Positions 53,441 through 63,517 of a stretch of DNA of 64,000 nucleotides are shown in pieces. The stretch is taken from the NCBI RefSeq assembly GCF_003003125.1, contig NZ_PVTZ01000014.1:1-64000 (forward strand), given 5' to 3'. Within the stretch, counting starts at the first letter, position 1. Every line of letters starts with the position of its first letter. The DNA comes from Laceyella sediminis (lineage in GTDB: Bacteria; Bacillota; Bacilli; Thermoactinomycetales; Thermoactinomycetaceae). The position numbers and the translations under genes were made by a program. Below the pieces are notes generated by a model that worked only from the letters and a program-made list of their open reading frames with translations, was not told the origin of the DNA and did not search any database.

Positions 53441-54763
53441 TTGAATTCATTTTATGTCAAGGTGGTAAGTGGTCTCGTTGTCTTTTCTGTTGCCATTGCC
53501 GGTTGTTCCACACCCGTCTCCAAGACAGAAGAGGGAGTAACAGCAGAGCAAAACAAAGAAACTAAAAAAGCGTATGCGACAGAAGTCGAAGAAATGTTAA
53601 AAGAAGGTCCCGGCAAATATGCGGGTGATGCCTATCATAAAGAAAATGCCAACAAAGAGTTAGATACGCTACCTAAAAATCTCACAGGCGAACAAGTATA
53701 CCAGAAGTTAGTTGAACTTTTTGCAGAGGATTATCAACCCTATGTGAAAAAATTGGATGCATTTGACACTACATATACTATTGGTGGCGACCCAGGTGAC
53801 TTAAAAACGCTTTCAGGCAAGCAGTTGAATGTCATGATCCTGATTGACTCCTCAGGAAGCATGGCTGGTAAGGTCGACGGCTTTTCCAAAATGACTCTTG
53901 CGAAACAGGCGGTTTCCCGTTTTGCTTCTTCACTTTCCACACATGCTAACGTCTCTTTAAGGGTGTATGGCCATAAAGGCAGCAATGCTGATAAAGATAA
54001 AGACATCTCTTGTAAAAGCACCGAAGTCGTTTATCCTTTGGGTAAATACGATCAACAAAGGTTTAACAAGGCGTTGGACGCATTTAAACCCACTGGATGG
54101 ACACCCATTGCATTGGCAATGAAAGAAGCGGCAAATGATCTAGCGAAAATAAATGGCCCCTCGGAAAATTTGGTTTATGTAGTAAGTGACGGCATTGAAA
54201 CTTGTGGCGGGAATCCGGTTCAAGTGGCGCAAGAGTTGAATAAATCCAATGTCAAAGCCGTGGTAAATATTATCGGATTTGATGTGGATAATGCAGGTCA
54301 AAAAGCGTTGCAGGAAGTCGCTAAGGCTGGCGGCGGCGAATATGCAACAGTCCGTAATGATGAAGGGTTGCGGCGATATTTTGATACCCAAAGAATGAAA
54401 ATCTGGGATCAATGGTTAATGTGGAAAGTTAGAAATACTAGCAACATTATTCAACAATTTACTCGAAAGGAACGTGAATTGCAAAGACTTACTTTTGGTG
54501 GACTTGGAATAGATAAACTATCTATGACAGAGTCACATCGTATGAGAGTTGCCGTGAGCCATTTGCAGAGTAGAGATAAACTGTCTATCGAAGAAGCTGA
54601 TAAAGTCAGAGAGTTAATCAATAATCGCGAGGATAAAATTGACAAATATAGAAAGAGCCGTTATGACTCCTTAATAAAACTCCTAAAGGAGAACAAAGAG
54701 AAAATAGAAAAACTCGTAGAGAAAAAAGGCGAGAACAAGATGGATGAATATGATACCAACTAA
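53441..54763 (+). CDS. VWA-domain lipoprotein (YwmC/YwmD-like)
   Basis: 440 residues; TTG at 53441 is chosen since AGAGGTG is seven bases upstream, though a GTG at 53432 is possible. Signal peptide then lipobox AIAGC, so it is an exported lipoprotein. VWA domain residues ~125-320: VMILIDSSGSMAGKVDG is the MIDAS start (DxSxS), followed by Thr in PTGWTPIA and the Asp in VVSDGIETCGG. The C-terminal ~130 residues are helical and charged. Usually part of envelope-stress clusters; unknown partner. Confidence 0.9.
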   Translation: MNSFYVKVVSGLVVFSVAIAGCSTPVSKTEEGVTAEQNKETKKAYATEVEEMLKEGPGKYAGDAYHKENANKELDTLPKNLTGEQVYQKLVELFAEDYQPYVKKLDAFDTTYTIGGDPGDLKTLSGKQLNVMILIDSSGSMAGKVDGFSKMTLAKQAVSRFASSLSTHANVSLRVYGHKGSNADKDKDISCKSTEVVYPLGKYDQQRFNKALDAFKPTGWTPIALAMKEAANDLAKINGPSENLVYVVSDGIETCGGNPVQVAQELNKSNVKAVVNIIGFDVDNAGQKALQEVAKAGGGEYATVRNDEGLRRYFDTQRMKIWDQWLMWKVRNTSNIIQQFTRKERELQRLTFGGLGIDKLSMTESHRMRVAVSHLQSRDKLSIEEADKVRELINNREDKIDKYRKSRYDSLIKLLKENKEKIEKLVEKKGENKMDEYDTN

Positions 54764-54828
54764 TAACGAAGGCAAATCAATATTTTAGAGGTCGTTCAGT
54801 CATAAAAAATTATGTAGATTGCTTATCT

Positions 54829-55038
54829 TTGTACAAAGATAAGCTATTGTACATCCTTCTTTTTGGATTTACCATTGCGTTTCCACTCTTTTTTATCAAT
54901 CAATTTGTATCCACATTCTATTATAATCTCTTTGCATTGGTAGGAGTTATGGAATTAGGGAGTTACCCACAGTTCATCTTTTCTACCATTACTATCTTTA
55001 TCAGACGAATTTCATTTATTTTGTTAAAAGTAAGTTGA
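54829..55038 (+). CDS. Small membrane protein (uncertain)
   Basis: 69 codons from TTG at 54829 (MYKDKLLYILLFGFTIAFPL), very hydrophobic with two or three membrane segments. No ribosome binding site, so a low call. Confidence 0.35.
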   Translation: MYKDKLLYILLFGFTIAFPLFFINQFVSTFYYNLFALVGVMELGSYPQFIFSTITIFIRRISFILLKVS

Positions 55039-55083
55039 TCGAAGCTTATACTTATTATGATAAGAAGAATAAAGGAGATGATG

Positions 55084-55212
55084 ATGATTAAAGAGGAAAT
55101 CAAAAAAGATTCGGCTGATAAACTTTTCGATTTTGGAGCGAATGTGATTATTGTGGCTATCGTTGTAGCTGTTGCATTAATTGGATTAGGCTTAGCAATT
55201 GAATGGATCTAA
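55084..55212 (+). CDS. 42-residue single-span membrane protein
   Basis: ATG at 55084 with AAAGGAG six bases upstream. IKEEIKKDSADKLFDFGA is charged, followed by a 21-residue hydrophobic helix (NVIIVAIVVAVALIGLGLAI) and EWI. Good ribosome binding site and terminator right after. Not recognised; could be a small membrane regulator or a toxin-like peptide near the ABC exporter. Confidence 0.6.
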   Translation: MIKEEIKKDSADKLFDFGANVIIVAIVVAVALIGLGLAIEWI

Positions 55213-55218
55213 ATAGAT

Positions 55219-55263
55219 AAGAAACGACGATGAGAGTCATCTCTTTTCTCATCGTCGTTTCTT
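55219..55263. terminator. Bidirectional terminator
   Basis: AAGAAACGACGATGAGA pairs perfectly with TCTCATCGTCGTTTCTT over 17 bases between the convergent small gene and the ABC operon. Confidence 0.8.
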
Positions 55264-55282
55264 ATTGCATCCTCATATGGCC

Positions 55283-55945
55283 TCAACTTTTAAAATCGGT
55301 GATCGGCGTTACCGTTCCCTTTTCTACTTTATAAACTTCATCACACAACTTCTCGATTTCTTCCATATAATGACTTGCTAAGAGAATACTTACCCCATCT
55401 TTGCGTAAGTTCAATAGAAGTTGATGAAGCATTTCCACTCCATCCGTGTCTAATCCATTTGTAGGTTCATCCAACAAGAGGAGTTTTGGTTGTTCCATGA
55501 TGGCTTGTGCAATTCCTAATCGCTGGCGCATTCCCAATGAATACTTACGGACGGCCTTTTTATCACGGGGATCAAGACCTACTTGCTCCATTACTTGTTC
55601 AATGTCGGCATCAGATATTTTATTTCTTAGTGAGGCCAACATTTTCAAATTCTTAAAGCCACTATATTCAGGAATAAATCCGGGTGTTTCGATAATCACA
55701 CCTACATTTTGCGGGAAGGTTCCATCTTTGCCTACTTCTTTATCAAAAACAAAAATGCGCCCTTCTGTCGGATAAACAAAACCACTAATCATTCGAAATA
55801 ACATCGTTTTACCCGACCCATTTCTGCCGACTAAGCCAACAATTTTCCCTTCGGCAACTTCAAGATTGACTTGGCTAAGTATCTGCTTTTGATCAATGAT
55901 CTTCGAAACGTTTTCTAATTTCACTGCCAATTTCGATTCCATCAT
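55283..55945 (-). CDS. ABC transporter ATP-binding protein
   Basis: 220 residues; ATG at 55945 with GGAGG five bases upstream. Walker A VGRNGSGKT (~38-46), Q-loop GVIIETPG, signature YSLGMRQR, Walker B LLLLDEPTNGLD and H-loop LASHYMEE are all intact. ABC-2 exporter ATPase; last gene of a four-gene operon with three membrane subunits. Confidence 0.95.
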   Translation of the reverse strand: MMESKLAVKLENVSKIIDQKQILSQVNLEVAEGKIVGLVGRNGSGKTMLFRMISGFVYPTEGRIFVFDKEVGKDGTFPQNVGVIIETPGFIPEYSGFKNLKMLASLRNKISDADIEQVMEQVGLDPRDKKAVRKYSLGMRQRLGIAQAIMEQPKLLLLDEPTNGLDTDGVEMLHQLLLNLRKDGVSILLASHYMEEIEKLCDEVYKVEKGTVTPITDFKS

Positions 55946-55965
55946 GAAAACCTCCGACTACGTTT

Positions 55966-56784
55966 TTATTGCAAACTATCTTTATGCGCATATCCGAATA
56001 TATCGGCTTTTTTCACATACAAATAACCCATATACATAGAAAGCATCAAAACAATCGCATTATAAACAAAGGACCAAGACAGGCTAAAACTGGGAACATA
56101 CGGATCTACCATGGTATGCCGAAGAAACATCCCCTGATTGCCTGGGAACCATTTTATCAACTGCTTGCCAAATAAAGGACTAAAACAAGAAACGACATAA
56201 AGCACAGAAATAAAAAGAATTGGCTTAAATACACTCTTCCATTTTACAGCCAACGCTAGCTGTAGGACTGCCATCGCTAAACTGGTACTCCAGCATAATA
56301 CAAATACCCATGCTAGCATGGTAAATGGATGGATACCGGTAAACTGCAATGGCCCGTCAGTTCCTTGCCATTTGCCCAAATGAGCCGCCCATGAAAATTG
56401 GCTAGATCCTATCACTAAAATCGTACAGATAGCCATGAAATAATAAACAAATGAAGTTACCCCTAATGCAAGAACCTTCTTTATCCACCATTTGTTGCGC
56501 GTAGAATAGCGCGGCAAAACAAATATTGCACGCTCCACCCATTCACTGCACGTAGCGTTCCCAATTAATACAAGGAACAATAAGTTGAGAATAAGCCATT
56601 TTGACCATTCATAAAATGATACATCATCCTGAGCAATGGGTCCCCCCAATGAAACCATAACAAGATCCCATACAGTGATTAACTCTTCATGACCACCTGA
56701 TGAAGAACGGAGCATAGCGGCGCTACTCATACTAACCAAGACGAAGAGACCACATGCAATGATCGCGTACCATCTTTTTTTCAT
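55966..56784 (-). CDS. ABC-2 type permease subunit
   Basis: 272 residues with about six membrane helices (for example GLFVLVSMSSAAML, TSFVYYFMAICTILVIG and FVYNAIVLMLSMYMGYLYV). Overlaps the next gene by four bases. Unknown substrate; partner of the ATPase at 55283. Confidence 0.85.
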   Translation of the reverse strand: MKKRWYAIIACGLFVLVSMSSAAMLRSSSGGHEELITVWDLVMVSLGGPIAQDDVSFYEWSKWLILNLLFLVLIGNATCSEWVERAIFVLPRYSTRNKWWIKKVLALGVTSFVYYFMAICTILVIGSSQFSWAAHLGKWQGTDGPLQFTGIHPFTMLAWVFVLCWSTSLAMAVLQLALAVKWKSVFKPILFISVLYVVSCFSPLFGKQLIKWFPGNQGMFLRHTMVDPYVPSFSLSWSFVYNAIVLMLSMYMGYLYVKKADIFGYAHKDSLQ

Positions 56785-57635
56785 TCTGCCACTCCTAGAT
56801 TTATGTCTTCCTTCGAGATTTTTACACTACCCCATATCCATAATAGAACGGCTACTACCATCCAGTACCCAATCGATATACCTACTTGAGACCAAGATGA
56901 GAAAAGATCATTTATATCCAATAGGTGATACACAAAATGTCGCGGAAATAAAAATGCACTCTCTACTAACGGAATCCGAAACAACAATAAGACATAGCCC
57001 AAAAATGGAATACACGAAGAGATAATAAGCCCCCACACTTCACTTCGTGTATACATGGATGCAATGAAGGTTATAAGACCAAAAGTAAATAACCCGAAAT
57101 ATAACAAACATCCTATTTGAAACAAGACGATACTCGGTGCCATGCTCCCTATGATCTGTGGTTGCACTGGCAAAGGGAACAAATGCTGTACCTTAGCCAC
57201 GCTCCATCCCTCATCCCACGGAAGATATAAGAATCCAATCAAATATGCATACGCCATTAGAAAAAAAACATAACACAAGGTTAATAAAGCAAGAATAACC
57301 ACTTTACCAAACCACCAACCCGTACGACTACCAATGCGTAACATCCACTGTTCTTTACTATCTTGATCAAACATTAAATCGCTGACCAAGAATAAAAAAA
57401 ACGGAATCATAAAGATGAAAATATAGCTATAGCTGAACAAATCAAATAAGATGTCCCATATATTTAATACATGTTGTTGAATTCCCATATTGTTTAGCTG
57501 AATGATAAATCGGTTCGCTTCCTGGTAAAATAAGACAGGGCAAACTATCAAAAATACATACCACCTGACTTTCGTAAATTGACGCTTAAGTCCAATCCAA
57601 ATGAAATGAGTATATGAAGCACCCCAAAAATTCAT
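56781..57635 (-). CDS. ABC-2 type permease subunit
   Basis: 284 residues and about six membrane helices (DLFSYSYIFIFMIPFFLFLVSD, VVILALLTLCYVFFLMAYAYLI, and the last VGISIGYWMVVAVLLWIWG). A one-base overlap with the preceding gene. No other domain. Confidence 0.85.
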   Translation of the reverse strand: MNFWGASYTHFIWIGLKRQFTKVRWYVFLIVCPVLFYQEANRFIIQLNNMGIQQHVLNIWDILFDLFSYSYIFIFMIPFFLFLVSDLMFDQDSKEQWMLRIGSRTGWWFGKVVILALLTLCYVFFLMAYAYLIGFLYLPWDEGWSVAKVQHLFPLPVQPQIIGSMAPSIVLFQIGCLLYFGLFTFGLITFIASMYTRSEVWGLIISSCIPFLGYVLLLFRIPLVESAFLFPRHFVYHLLDINDLFSSWSQVGISIGYWMVVAVLLWIWGSVKISKEDINLGVAE

Positions 57636-58387
57636 TATTCCACCTCATGACTAGATACTTTTTTCCAAACAAACACTAAACTAACCATAAATATAATTAG
57701 TAGTTCGCCAAAAGCAGTCCACCCGGTTGAAAAGTTCGCAGTGTGAGGTAAAAACGTTGATGGGGGCTTTAAAGCACTAAGCGTTTCAATTTGTGCAAAC
57801 AAAAAGTTAAATACATGATAGAATATAAAGGGAATCGTTAAAATCAGGTAGCGCTTCTGTATATAGAGTGATAACCCAAAGCCAAAAGTAGCATAAACGA
57901 CACCAAATACAAAATGAAGGAACACATAAACGAACATATAAAGCACGACATTCTCTGGTAACAAGCTCGAAAACGCCCCACCTATTTGGTTATCTGCATC
58001 AAACGTCTTCGGATAAATACTTAGAGTAAAAATAGTGAGCATCAATGTGGGAACACTAGTAACTACCCCACCAACCAACGCATTGATTAACAACTTTATT
58101 CTCACATAAGTACGATGTTCCATCCGCATCCGCACAAAATTTAGATACCCGCTATTACGCTCCATAGCATATGTATCCGCAAATGGCCAAACACAAATGA
58201 TCGGTACCACAAACGAGTAAATCTCTAATCCAAATACCCAAGGAAAATATGCCTGTTCAGCAACGATTGGTCGTGGTAAACCAGCCATCATTATCCCAAC
58301 ACTGCAAAGAGCAATCGCCACAAATAAAGCTAGAAAGAAGTTTTTCCCCAAAAATGCGCGTGATAATTCTTGTCTAAAAACAGCCAT
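57635..58387 (-). CDS. ABC-2 type permease subunit
   Basis: 250 residues; ATG at 58387 with GGGGTG nine bases upstream (an earlier GTG at 58399 is possible). About six membrane helices: NFFLALFVAIALCSVGIMM, YSFVVPIICVWPFADTY and GELLIIFMVSLVFVWKK. The first gene of the exporter operon. Confidence 0.85.
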   Translation of the reverse strand: MAVFRQELSRAFLGKNFFLALFVAIALCSVGIMMAGLPRPIVAEQAYFPWVFGLEIYSFVVPIICVWPFADTYAMERNSGYLNFVRMRMEHRTYVRIKLLINALVGGVVTSVPTLMLTIFTLSIYPKTFDADNQIGGAFSSLLPENVVLYMFVYVFLHFVFGVVYATFGFGLSLYIQKRYLILTIPFIFYHVFNFLFAQIETLSALKPPSTFLPHTANFSTGWTAFGELLIIFMVSLVFVWKKVSSHEVE

Positions 58388-58413
58388 GTACTCGTACACC
58401 CCTATCTAAAGAT

Positions 58414-58441
58414 AAACCGCATTCAACGTTGAATGCGGTTT
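58414..58441. promoter_or_regulatory. 28-bp perfect palindrome upstream of the ABC operon
   Basis: AAACCGCATTCAA (58414-58426) mirrored over a CG centre. It is 27 bases before the first start codon. It could be an operator for a dimeric regulator or the terminator of the lipoprotein gene upstream (minus-strand TTTATCTTT follows). Confidence 0.5.
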
Positions 58442-58683
58442 CTAATTAAAATGAATAATAGTACTTCTACATCACTTAAAAGCGGACGTAAATAGAATCA
58501 AGCGAAAGAAGGTAAACTTTACAAAGTCACCTCGCCAATTGTAAATAAAAACAACAAGTCTATATAATATAAAATTCAATCTAAAGTCAATAAAAAAACG
58601 CAATAATCATACATATTCGCGAAGACTCCTCCTCACCTCTGGAAGGGGAGAATGCAGGAAAATCCCCCTTTGTCAGCGCCGTT

Positions 58684-59478
58684 TTATGATTTGCGCATGC
58701 TTTGCCACTCTCGCAATGAAAAAGAGACATCCCCGCCTTTTGAGGCGACTTCTTCATCTTCCAATGTCAAAAATCTTGCGATGGTGAACTCCAAACGATC
58801 CACCTCTCTCACTGTTTCTGTACTTACCTCATTTAAGTTGATCAACATGAAATTATCAACAGGGACATTCGGCTCAATAATCTCCGTCAAATCATCATTC
58901 GTCCAAGCGGTAAACACCTTGTCTTGGCTAATCACATTAAAGGTTCCTTCACGGAGAATGGCTTGACCCCTTATCAGTTTGAGGTGGCAAAAGGGGTAAT
59001 GATAACCGTTAGTGCTGTCTATTTTAAGTGGCACTTCTGTTTTGTTTTCCACTCTGTACTTGACATACAAAAAATAATCTGTCATTTGCGGGTTGTTGTC
59101 CAACGCTCTCTTGATGCGCACGTCTCTGATGTCTGTGGCCCGCAAGAGTTTGATCTGTAGAAAAGAAACGGCCACATTGCCATCATTGAGCATGCGATCT
59201 TCCATCTTAGCATCAGTTACTTTTTGCACGGTAAAATCTCCATATGCCGGGTAGTGAATCATAGATTTGTCTTCATCAAACGGAATATTCTCATCTGTTA
59301 CATAAAGTGTCTCATTGCTTCTCAACGTCCCTCCGCCCTGATCACCTAAACATTTGGTGAACCGATTACTGAATTGCGTCACCTTGACAGGCTTTAGGAC
59401 ATCCGGCTCCGGATCACGATTGGCGCACGAGCTTAAACACAAAGCCACTGCCACAAGCAACACAGGGAGGGCGTTCAT
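58684..59478 (-). CDS. Lipoprotein
   Basis: 264 residues; signal peptide VLLVAVALCLSSC with a lipobox Cys, then a beta-rich domain similar in style to DUF4352 accessory lipoproteins (YFLYVKYRVENKTEVPLKID). Overlaps the upstream membrane gene by four bases, so the two are a pair. Function unknown. Confidence 0.75.
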   Translation of the reverse strand: MNALPVLLVAVALCLSSCANRDPEPDVLKPVKVTQFSNRFTKCLGDQGGGTLRSNETLYVTDENIPFDEDKSMIHYPAYGDFTVQKVTDAKMEDRMLNDGNVAVSFLQIKLLRATDIRDVRIKRALDNNPQMTDYFLYVKYRVENKTEVPLKIDSTNGYHYPFCHLKLIRGQAILREGTFNVISQDKVFTAWTNDDLTEIIEPNVPVDNFMLINLNEVSTETVREVDRLEFTIARFLTLEDEEVASKGGDVSFSLREWQSMRKS

Positions 59479-60620
59479 TTTATTCCTCCTTCGGGTTTTT
59501 TTAAAGGAAATGGTTCAAATTCCATTTGCACATGATGCAAATATTTGTAATCATATTCTCTCGCAACCCCGTATTTGAGCCTTAATCTCACGAATTTTAA
59601 CTCTTTCTGTTTTTCCGTTCCTGCTACGACCCGTTTGCCAGTAGTATTGGTGACAGTGATGTCCACTTTGGGGCCATCTTCTTTGATCGGCATAAGTTGG
59701 TATGTGTCATCGACAGTGTAAAATTGCCTTTGGCCGTATCTCGTCTTCATGGTCCGTTTTTTGTTTGTCAGGTGAACGACGAGGTACTGGTCCTGATAGG
59801 TGCCCACAATCAATTTGTTAGTCACTTTCCCATCCTCAATGACAAATGGATAAACCTGGTTATACATTGCGGCGCCTTGGCCTTGAATCACTGAATGGGA
59901 ATAGGTGAGTACCAAAAAGAAAAAAAGGGAAAACAAAAATGTGAAAAAGCTGATCCAATACATGATGTGCTGTGATCGATCGGGCATGGTTCGCTTTTGG
60001 AAATAAACATAAAGCGAAATGACAATCAATGTAATCAAGGGAATTTCATTCAAGGTGGACAAGTCTTGAATCATGAACTGCAAATCAAAATCACTTTGCG
60101 CATTACCCCAGATGGCAAAAAGCCGATCGGTTTCTTTTGAGAAAATGAAATAGGCCCCAAGGAAAAGAACGAAACAGACGATCTGCGCCAGCACATGGAT
60201 TCCGCGCTTTTTCCATGGCGGTAGGGTGGCAATCCCCATCTGATTGACAATATGATATGTGCAAATAGCCATAATCCCATAAATGACAAACAGCAACATC
60301 TCGATGAAGGTGACAATCAACCAACTGCTATTTAGCATTTCAGCGATGGTCACTTCCGTATAATAATGAGGAATGCCAAAATAGGATAAATAACTGGCTT
60401 TATAAGAGTACACATACAGATAAGCGAAGAGCGCGATCACAGCCAGAATAATTTCCACTGTCAAGATACGCATGATGATGGGATGCCTTTCAGAGAAGCG
60501 CACTTCTTGCGTATCCGGGCTGACGAGGTTGATTTTCAATTCGTTTTTTCCACGATACCATGAAAGAGGGCGTGTTGAGTGGTGGCTTTGTCCGTACCTT
60601 TTGTTTCGCAAGCGATCCAC
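59475..60620 (-). CDS. Membrane protein with five helices and an extracytoplasmic tail
   Basis: 381 residues; start at 60620 uncertain. Helices include ILTVEIILAVIALFAYLYVY, FIEMLLFVIYGIMAICTYHI, VLAQIVCFVLFLGAYFIF, LITLIVISLYVYF and ISFFTFLFSLFFFLVLTY; the last ~140 residues form an external beta domain with VVHLTNKKRTMKTRYGQRQF. Linked to the lipoprotein by a four-base overlap. Not recognised. Confidence 0.65.
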   Translation of the reverse strand: MDRLRNKRYGQSHHSTRPLSWYRGKNELKINLVSPDTQEVRFSERHPIIMRILTVEIILAVIALFAYLYVYSYKASYLSYFGIPHYYTEVTIAEMLNSSWLIVTFIEMLLFVIYGIMAICTYHIVNQMGIATLPPWKKRGIHVLAQIVCFVLFLGAYFIFSKETDRLFAIWGNAQSDFDLQFMIQDLSTLNEIPLITLIVISLYVYFQKRTMPDRSQHIMYWISFFTFLFSLFFFLVLTYSHSVIQGQGAAMYNQVYPFVIEDGKVTNKLIVGTYQDQYLVVHLTNKKRTMKTRYGQRQFYTVDDTYQLMPIKEDGPKVDITVTNTTGKRVVAGTEKQKELKFVRLRLKYGVAREYDYKYLHHVQMEFEPFPLKKPEGGIK

Positions 60621-60696
60621 CCCTAAGTATGCCGTTTATCATTTGTTTTCATTATATTCAGTTTTATCTTATCATTTCTTGAAAGCGGGGTCTAAC

Positions 60697-62349
60697 ATGA
60701 AGCATTGGCATATCTGGCTCCTAGTCTCCCTTCTAATCATTTCAGGTTACACACTGTGGGGAAATGAGCCAGCACCAAGCACACAAGGGCGGCTTGTAGA
60801 ACAGGGGAAAATCATCTACAAAGATCCCATCTACTATGAGAGTGGCGAATATTATGACCTAAAGCCAAGCGATCTACAACCGCTCCCTTATTCAAGGATA
60901 ACAAAACCAACGCCGAGCCTGATGGAAGCCAAAAAGATTTTAAGGGATTTGACAAGCACCTACTTATACATGTATCCAAAAGTGCAAATCATCGATCTTG
61001 ACAACGACAACCAACCCGAAGTGGTCGGTTTCTTTGAAAACATTGCAAACTTCGATGAAAACGGAGCCATGCGAATCTATCTAGCCAAATATAAAAACAA
61101 AAAGTGGGTTCTGGAACAAGGCTATTTGTTTGTTGATATTTTTTGCAGAGATAGTCGTTTCTTCAAAGGGAAGCTAACCGCAAACAAGCATGCGATTTTC
61201 TTGGCCTGTGAAAATAACAAGCATGAAAAATGGACCTACTATATTGTCACACTAAAAAACGGAAAGCCTGTGTTTTTAGCGGAAGATGTGCCTTCCCCTT
61301 CATGGGCGGTTAACGCCCCTCAAGCAGAGGACGAACCTTATTCCGATCTGCTTGGTAGCCATGTGCCTCTCTTCCCCAAAGACATAAACCAGGATGGAAT
61401 CATGGAGATTCCCGGTCTTCACTTCCCAATGGAATACAAATCCGGCATTCCGATCATAGGAAAAACAGATCAATCTCCGCAAGTGGCTTGGTATCAAGTC
61501 CAGCCAAATAACACATTCACATTGGTCAAAACGACACTATATGACGTAAGCAAAGAAGTCGGCAAATTAAAACAGCCATCACACCTTTTCGACCGTTATT
61601 TGCCTGAAAATCTCGTCATCAACACGCCAGCATACCAAAAGGTGCTCAGCGAATTGGCAAAGTTAAAGCAGGAACCGGTGCGGTTGGCCACATTTCAAAA
61701 AGGCCTAGAAGTGGGAAGCCATATCCTCATCGAAGGGGCATTGAAAGAAACGTCTCCCCATTTCCGAGGTTTACAGGCCGGCCAAGATTTGCTTATCATC
61801 CGCTCCGGTAAAACATACGCACTTATGCGCTTTGGCAACTACGCCTTCGCGATTGATCAGAATGGAGACACTCAATCTCTTAGCGCATTGAACAAAATCG
61901 ACGTCCTCAAGCCTCTAACGCAGCAAAATCCCTTTCCTTACACAGATGATCCCGGATATCATTCCTTACTTGATTCCCCTGAACTCTTTTACGCCCATCT
62001 GGAGAAATTTATCAACACCTTCTCGCAAAAAAAATTAGAAGCTTCTAACAAGGGGAATTATGAGATCGTGCAAGATCTGATTGCATGGGATTCGCCCGCG
62101 GAAAAGGAAGTGAAGAAGGCCATTACCAACACACGTGGAAAAAAAGAGGCGCCAATGAAACTGCTTAAGGCCAAGATCGATCGCCACAGCCATGTCATCC
62201 TGAACAAATCCCAACATAGCATACGGGTGTTGGAAGAATATCAACTAGCTCAACTTGGCAACACGACGAAGATAAAATTGACAAACAACTATATTTTATC
62301 TATGGATGCATTCGGATTTAAAGTGATCCAACTAGGGCGTGTCTGGTGA
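60697..62349 (+). CDS. Exported protein of unknown function
   Basis: 550 residues from the ATG at 60697 (GCGGGG upstream). A signal/anchor WHIWLLVSLLIISGYTLWG begins the protein. VQIIDLDNDNQPEVVGF is an FG-GAP/calcium-like DxDxDN motif near residue 110, and FPKDINQDGIMEIPGLHF near 230 is a second one, so the protein may be a beta-propeller or a Ca-binding protein. The end overlaps no other gene by more than a few bases. Confidence 0.7.
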   Translation: MKHWHIWLLVSLLIISGYTLWGNEPAPSTQGRLVEQGKIIYKDPIYYESGEYYDLKPSDLQPLPYSRITKPTPSLMEAKKILRDLTSTYLYMYPKVQIIDLDNDNQPEVVGFFENIANFDENGAMRIYLAKYKNKKWVLEQGYLFVDIFCRDSRFFKGKLTANKHAIFLACENNKHEKWTYYIVTLKNGKPVFLAEDVPSPSWAVNAPQAEDEPYSDLLGSHVPLFPKDINQDGIMEIPGLHFPMEYKSGIPIIGKTDQSPQVAWYQVQPNNTFTLVKTTLYDVSKEVGKLKQPSHLFDRYLPENLVINTPAYQKVLSELAKLKQEPVRLATFQKGLEVGSHILIEGALKETSPHFRGLQAGQDLLIIRSGKTYALMRFGNYAFAIDQNGDTQSLSALNKIDVLKPLTQQNPFPYTDDPGYHSLLDSPELFYAHLEKFINTFSQKKLEASNKGNYEIVQDLIAWDSPAEKEVKKAITNTRGKKEAPMKLLKAKIDRHSHVILNKSQHSIRVLEEYQLAQLGNTTKIKLTNNYILSMDAFGFKVIQLGRVW

Positions 62350-62477
62350 ATCAAGTTAGTAGGGAAGAAGCGGCGAAAAGCACCAACACAGCATCCAGAG
62401 AAATAATATACTTGATATCAAGGGTGGAAAAGTCTCTCTTCCTCCCTCCAATCCATAACCAGAAACTAGGTGAAACC

Positions 62478-63263
62478 ATGATCGAAACGTATGTGCAAAA
62501 CGGTGTGAAAACTACCCTGATCGACTTGAGCAATGATACGTCCTCCTTTGAACCCAACCCCCATCACATTCAGTACTTTGATCATCAGCATGGCATCAGC
62601 GTCTCCAATCACCTGTTAGGCCTAAACGAATCGCATTGGCCGGAAGGAAAAGCATGGGCGGTAGAAGAAGTGAAGTTGTCCACTCATGCTGGGACGCATG
62701 TGGACGCCCCATACCATTATGGACCGACTGTCGGCGACCAGCCAGCCAAAACGATTGATCAAGTACCCCTGCGCTGGTGCTACGGGGACGGGGTGGTGCT
62801 GAACATGACCCACAAAGGCAAAGGAGAAGGCATCACCATCGACGACATCCAAACTGAACTCACCCGCATCCGTTATGAGTTGAAACCTTACGACATCGTC
62901 CTCATCCGCACCGACACATCAAAACGGTACAACGAAGCGCACTATGATCTAAGCCACCCGGGCCTGCTGGCTTCTTCAACTGAATGGCTGATTGATCAAG
63001 GTGTGCGGTTGATTGGCATCGATGCTTGGGGGTTGGATCGCCCCTTTGACGTCATGGCGCAAGAAGCCAAGCAAGGGAAAACACAATTTTGGGAAGCCCA
63101 CTTAGTCGGCCAAAAGAAAGAATATTGCCAGATTGAGAAATTGTGCAACTTGGACAAGATCCCCGTGTCCCATGGCTTCAAAGTAGCGGCGTTCCCAATC
63201 AACATCCAAAACGCCAGCGCCGGTTGGAGCCGTGTCGTGGCCATCTTGGAGGAAAATGTCTGA
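62478..63263 (+). CDS. Cyclase-family protein (KynB-like)
   Basis: 261 residues; ATG at 62478 with AGGTG five bases upstream, chosen over an earlier GTG at 62346 that gives no conserved sequence. LSTHAGTHVDAPYHYGP has the HxGTHxDxPxH metal motif of the cyclase/kynurenine formamidase family, and LIGIDAWGLDRPF is a second family block. It may hydrolyse N-formyl or cyclic amides; the substrate is unknown. Confidence 0.88.
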   Translation: MIETYVQNGVKTTLIDLSNDTSSFEPNPHHIQYFDHQHGISVSNHLLGLNESHWPEGKAWAVEEVKLSTHAGTHVDAPYHYGPTVGDQPAKTIDQVPLRWCYGDGVVLNMTHKGKGEGITIDDIQTELTRIRYELKPYDIVLIRTDTSKRYNEAHYDLSHPGLLASSTEWLIDQGVRLIGIDAWGLDRPFDVMAQEAKQGKTQFWEAHLVGQKKEYCQIEKLCNLDKIPVSHGFKVAAFPINIQNASAGWSRVVAILEENV

Positions 63264-63517
63264 AGCGCGCCAGGAGATGATTCACCTTTCGCAAATCATG
63301 GAGCTGCTTCGACGCCGCTTTGCTCCACTGTGAAGCTTGCGGGGCAAAGCGGGAACATCCCTCCCTATCCGGTGTCTGACTTCCCGGCTTCTTTCACCGC
63401 TATCTGTTAAAATGATCCAGTGTTTGCCATTTGTCATAGACTTCCGTCTTACCCACACGATACAATAATGAAAGATCATTTGTTTGATTGTTACCCATCC
63501 TGCGAGGAGGGCTGGAG

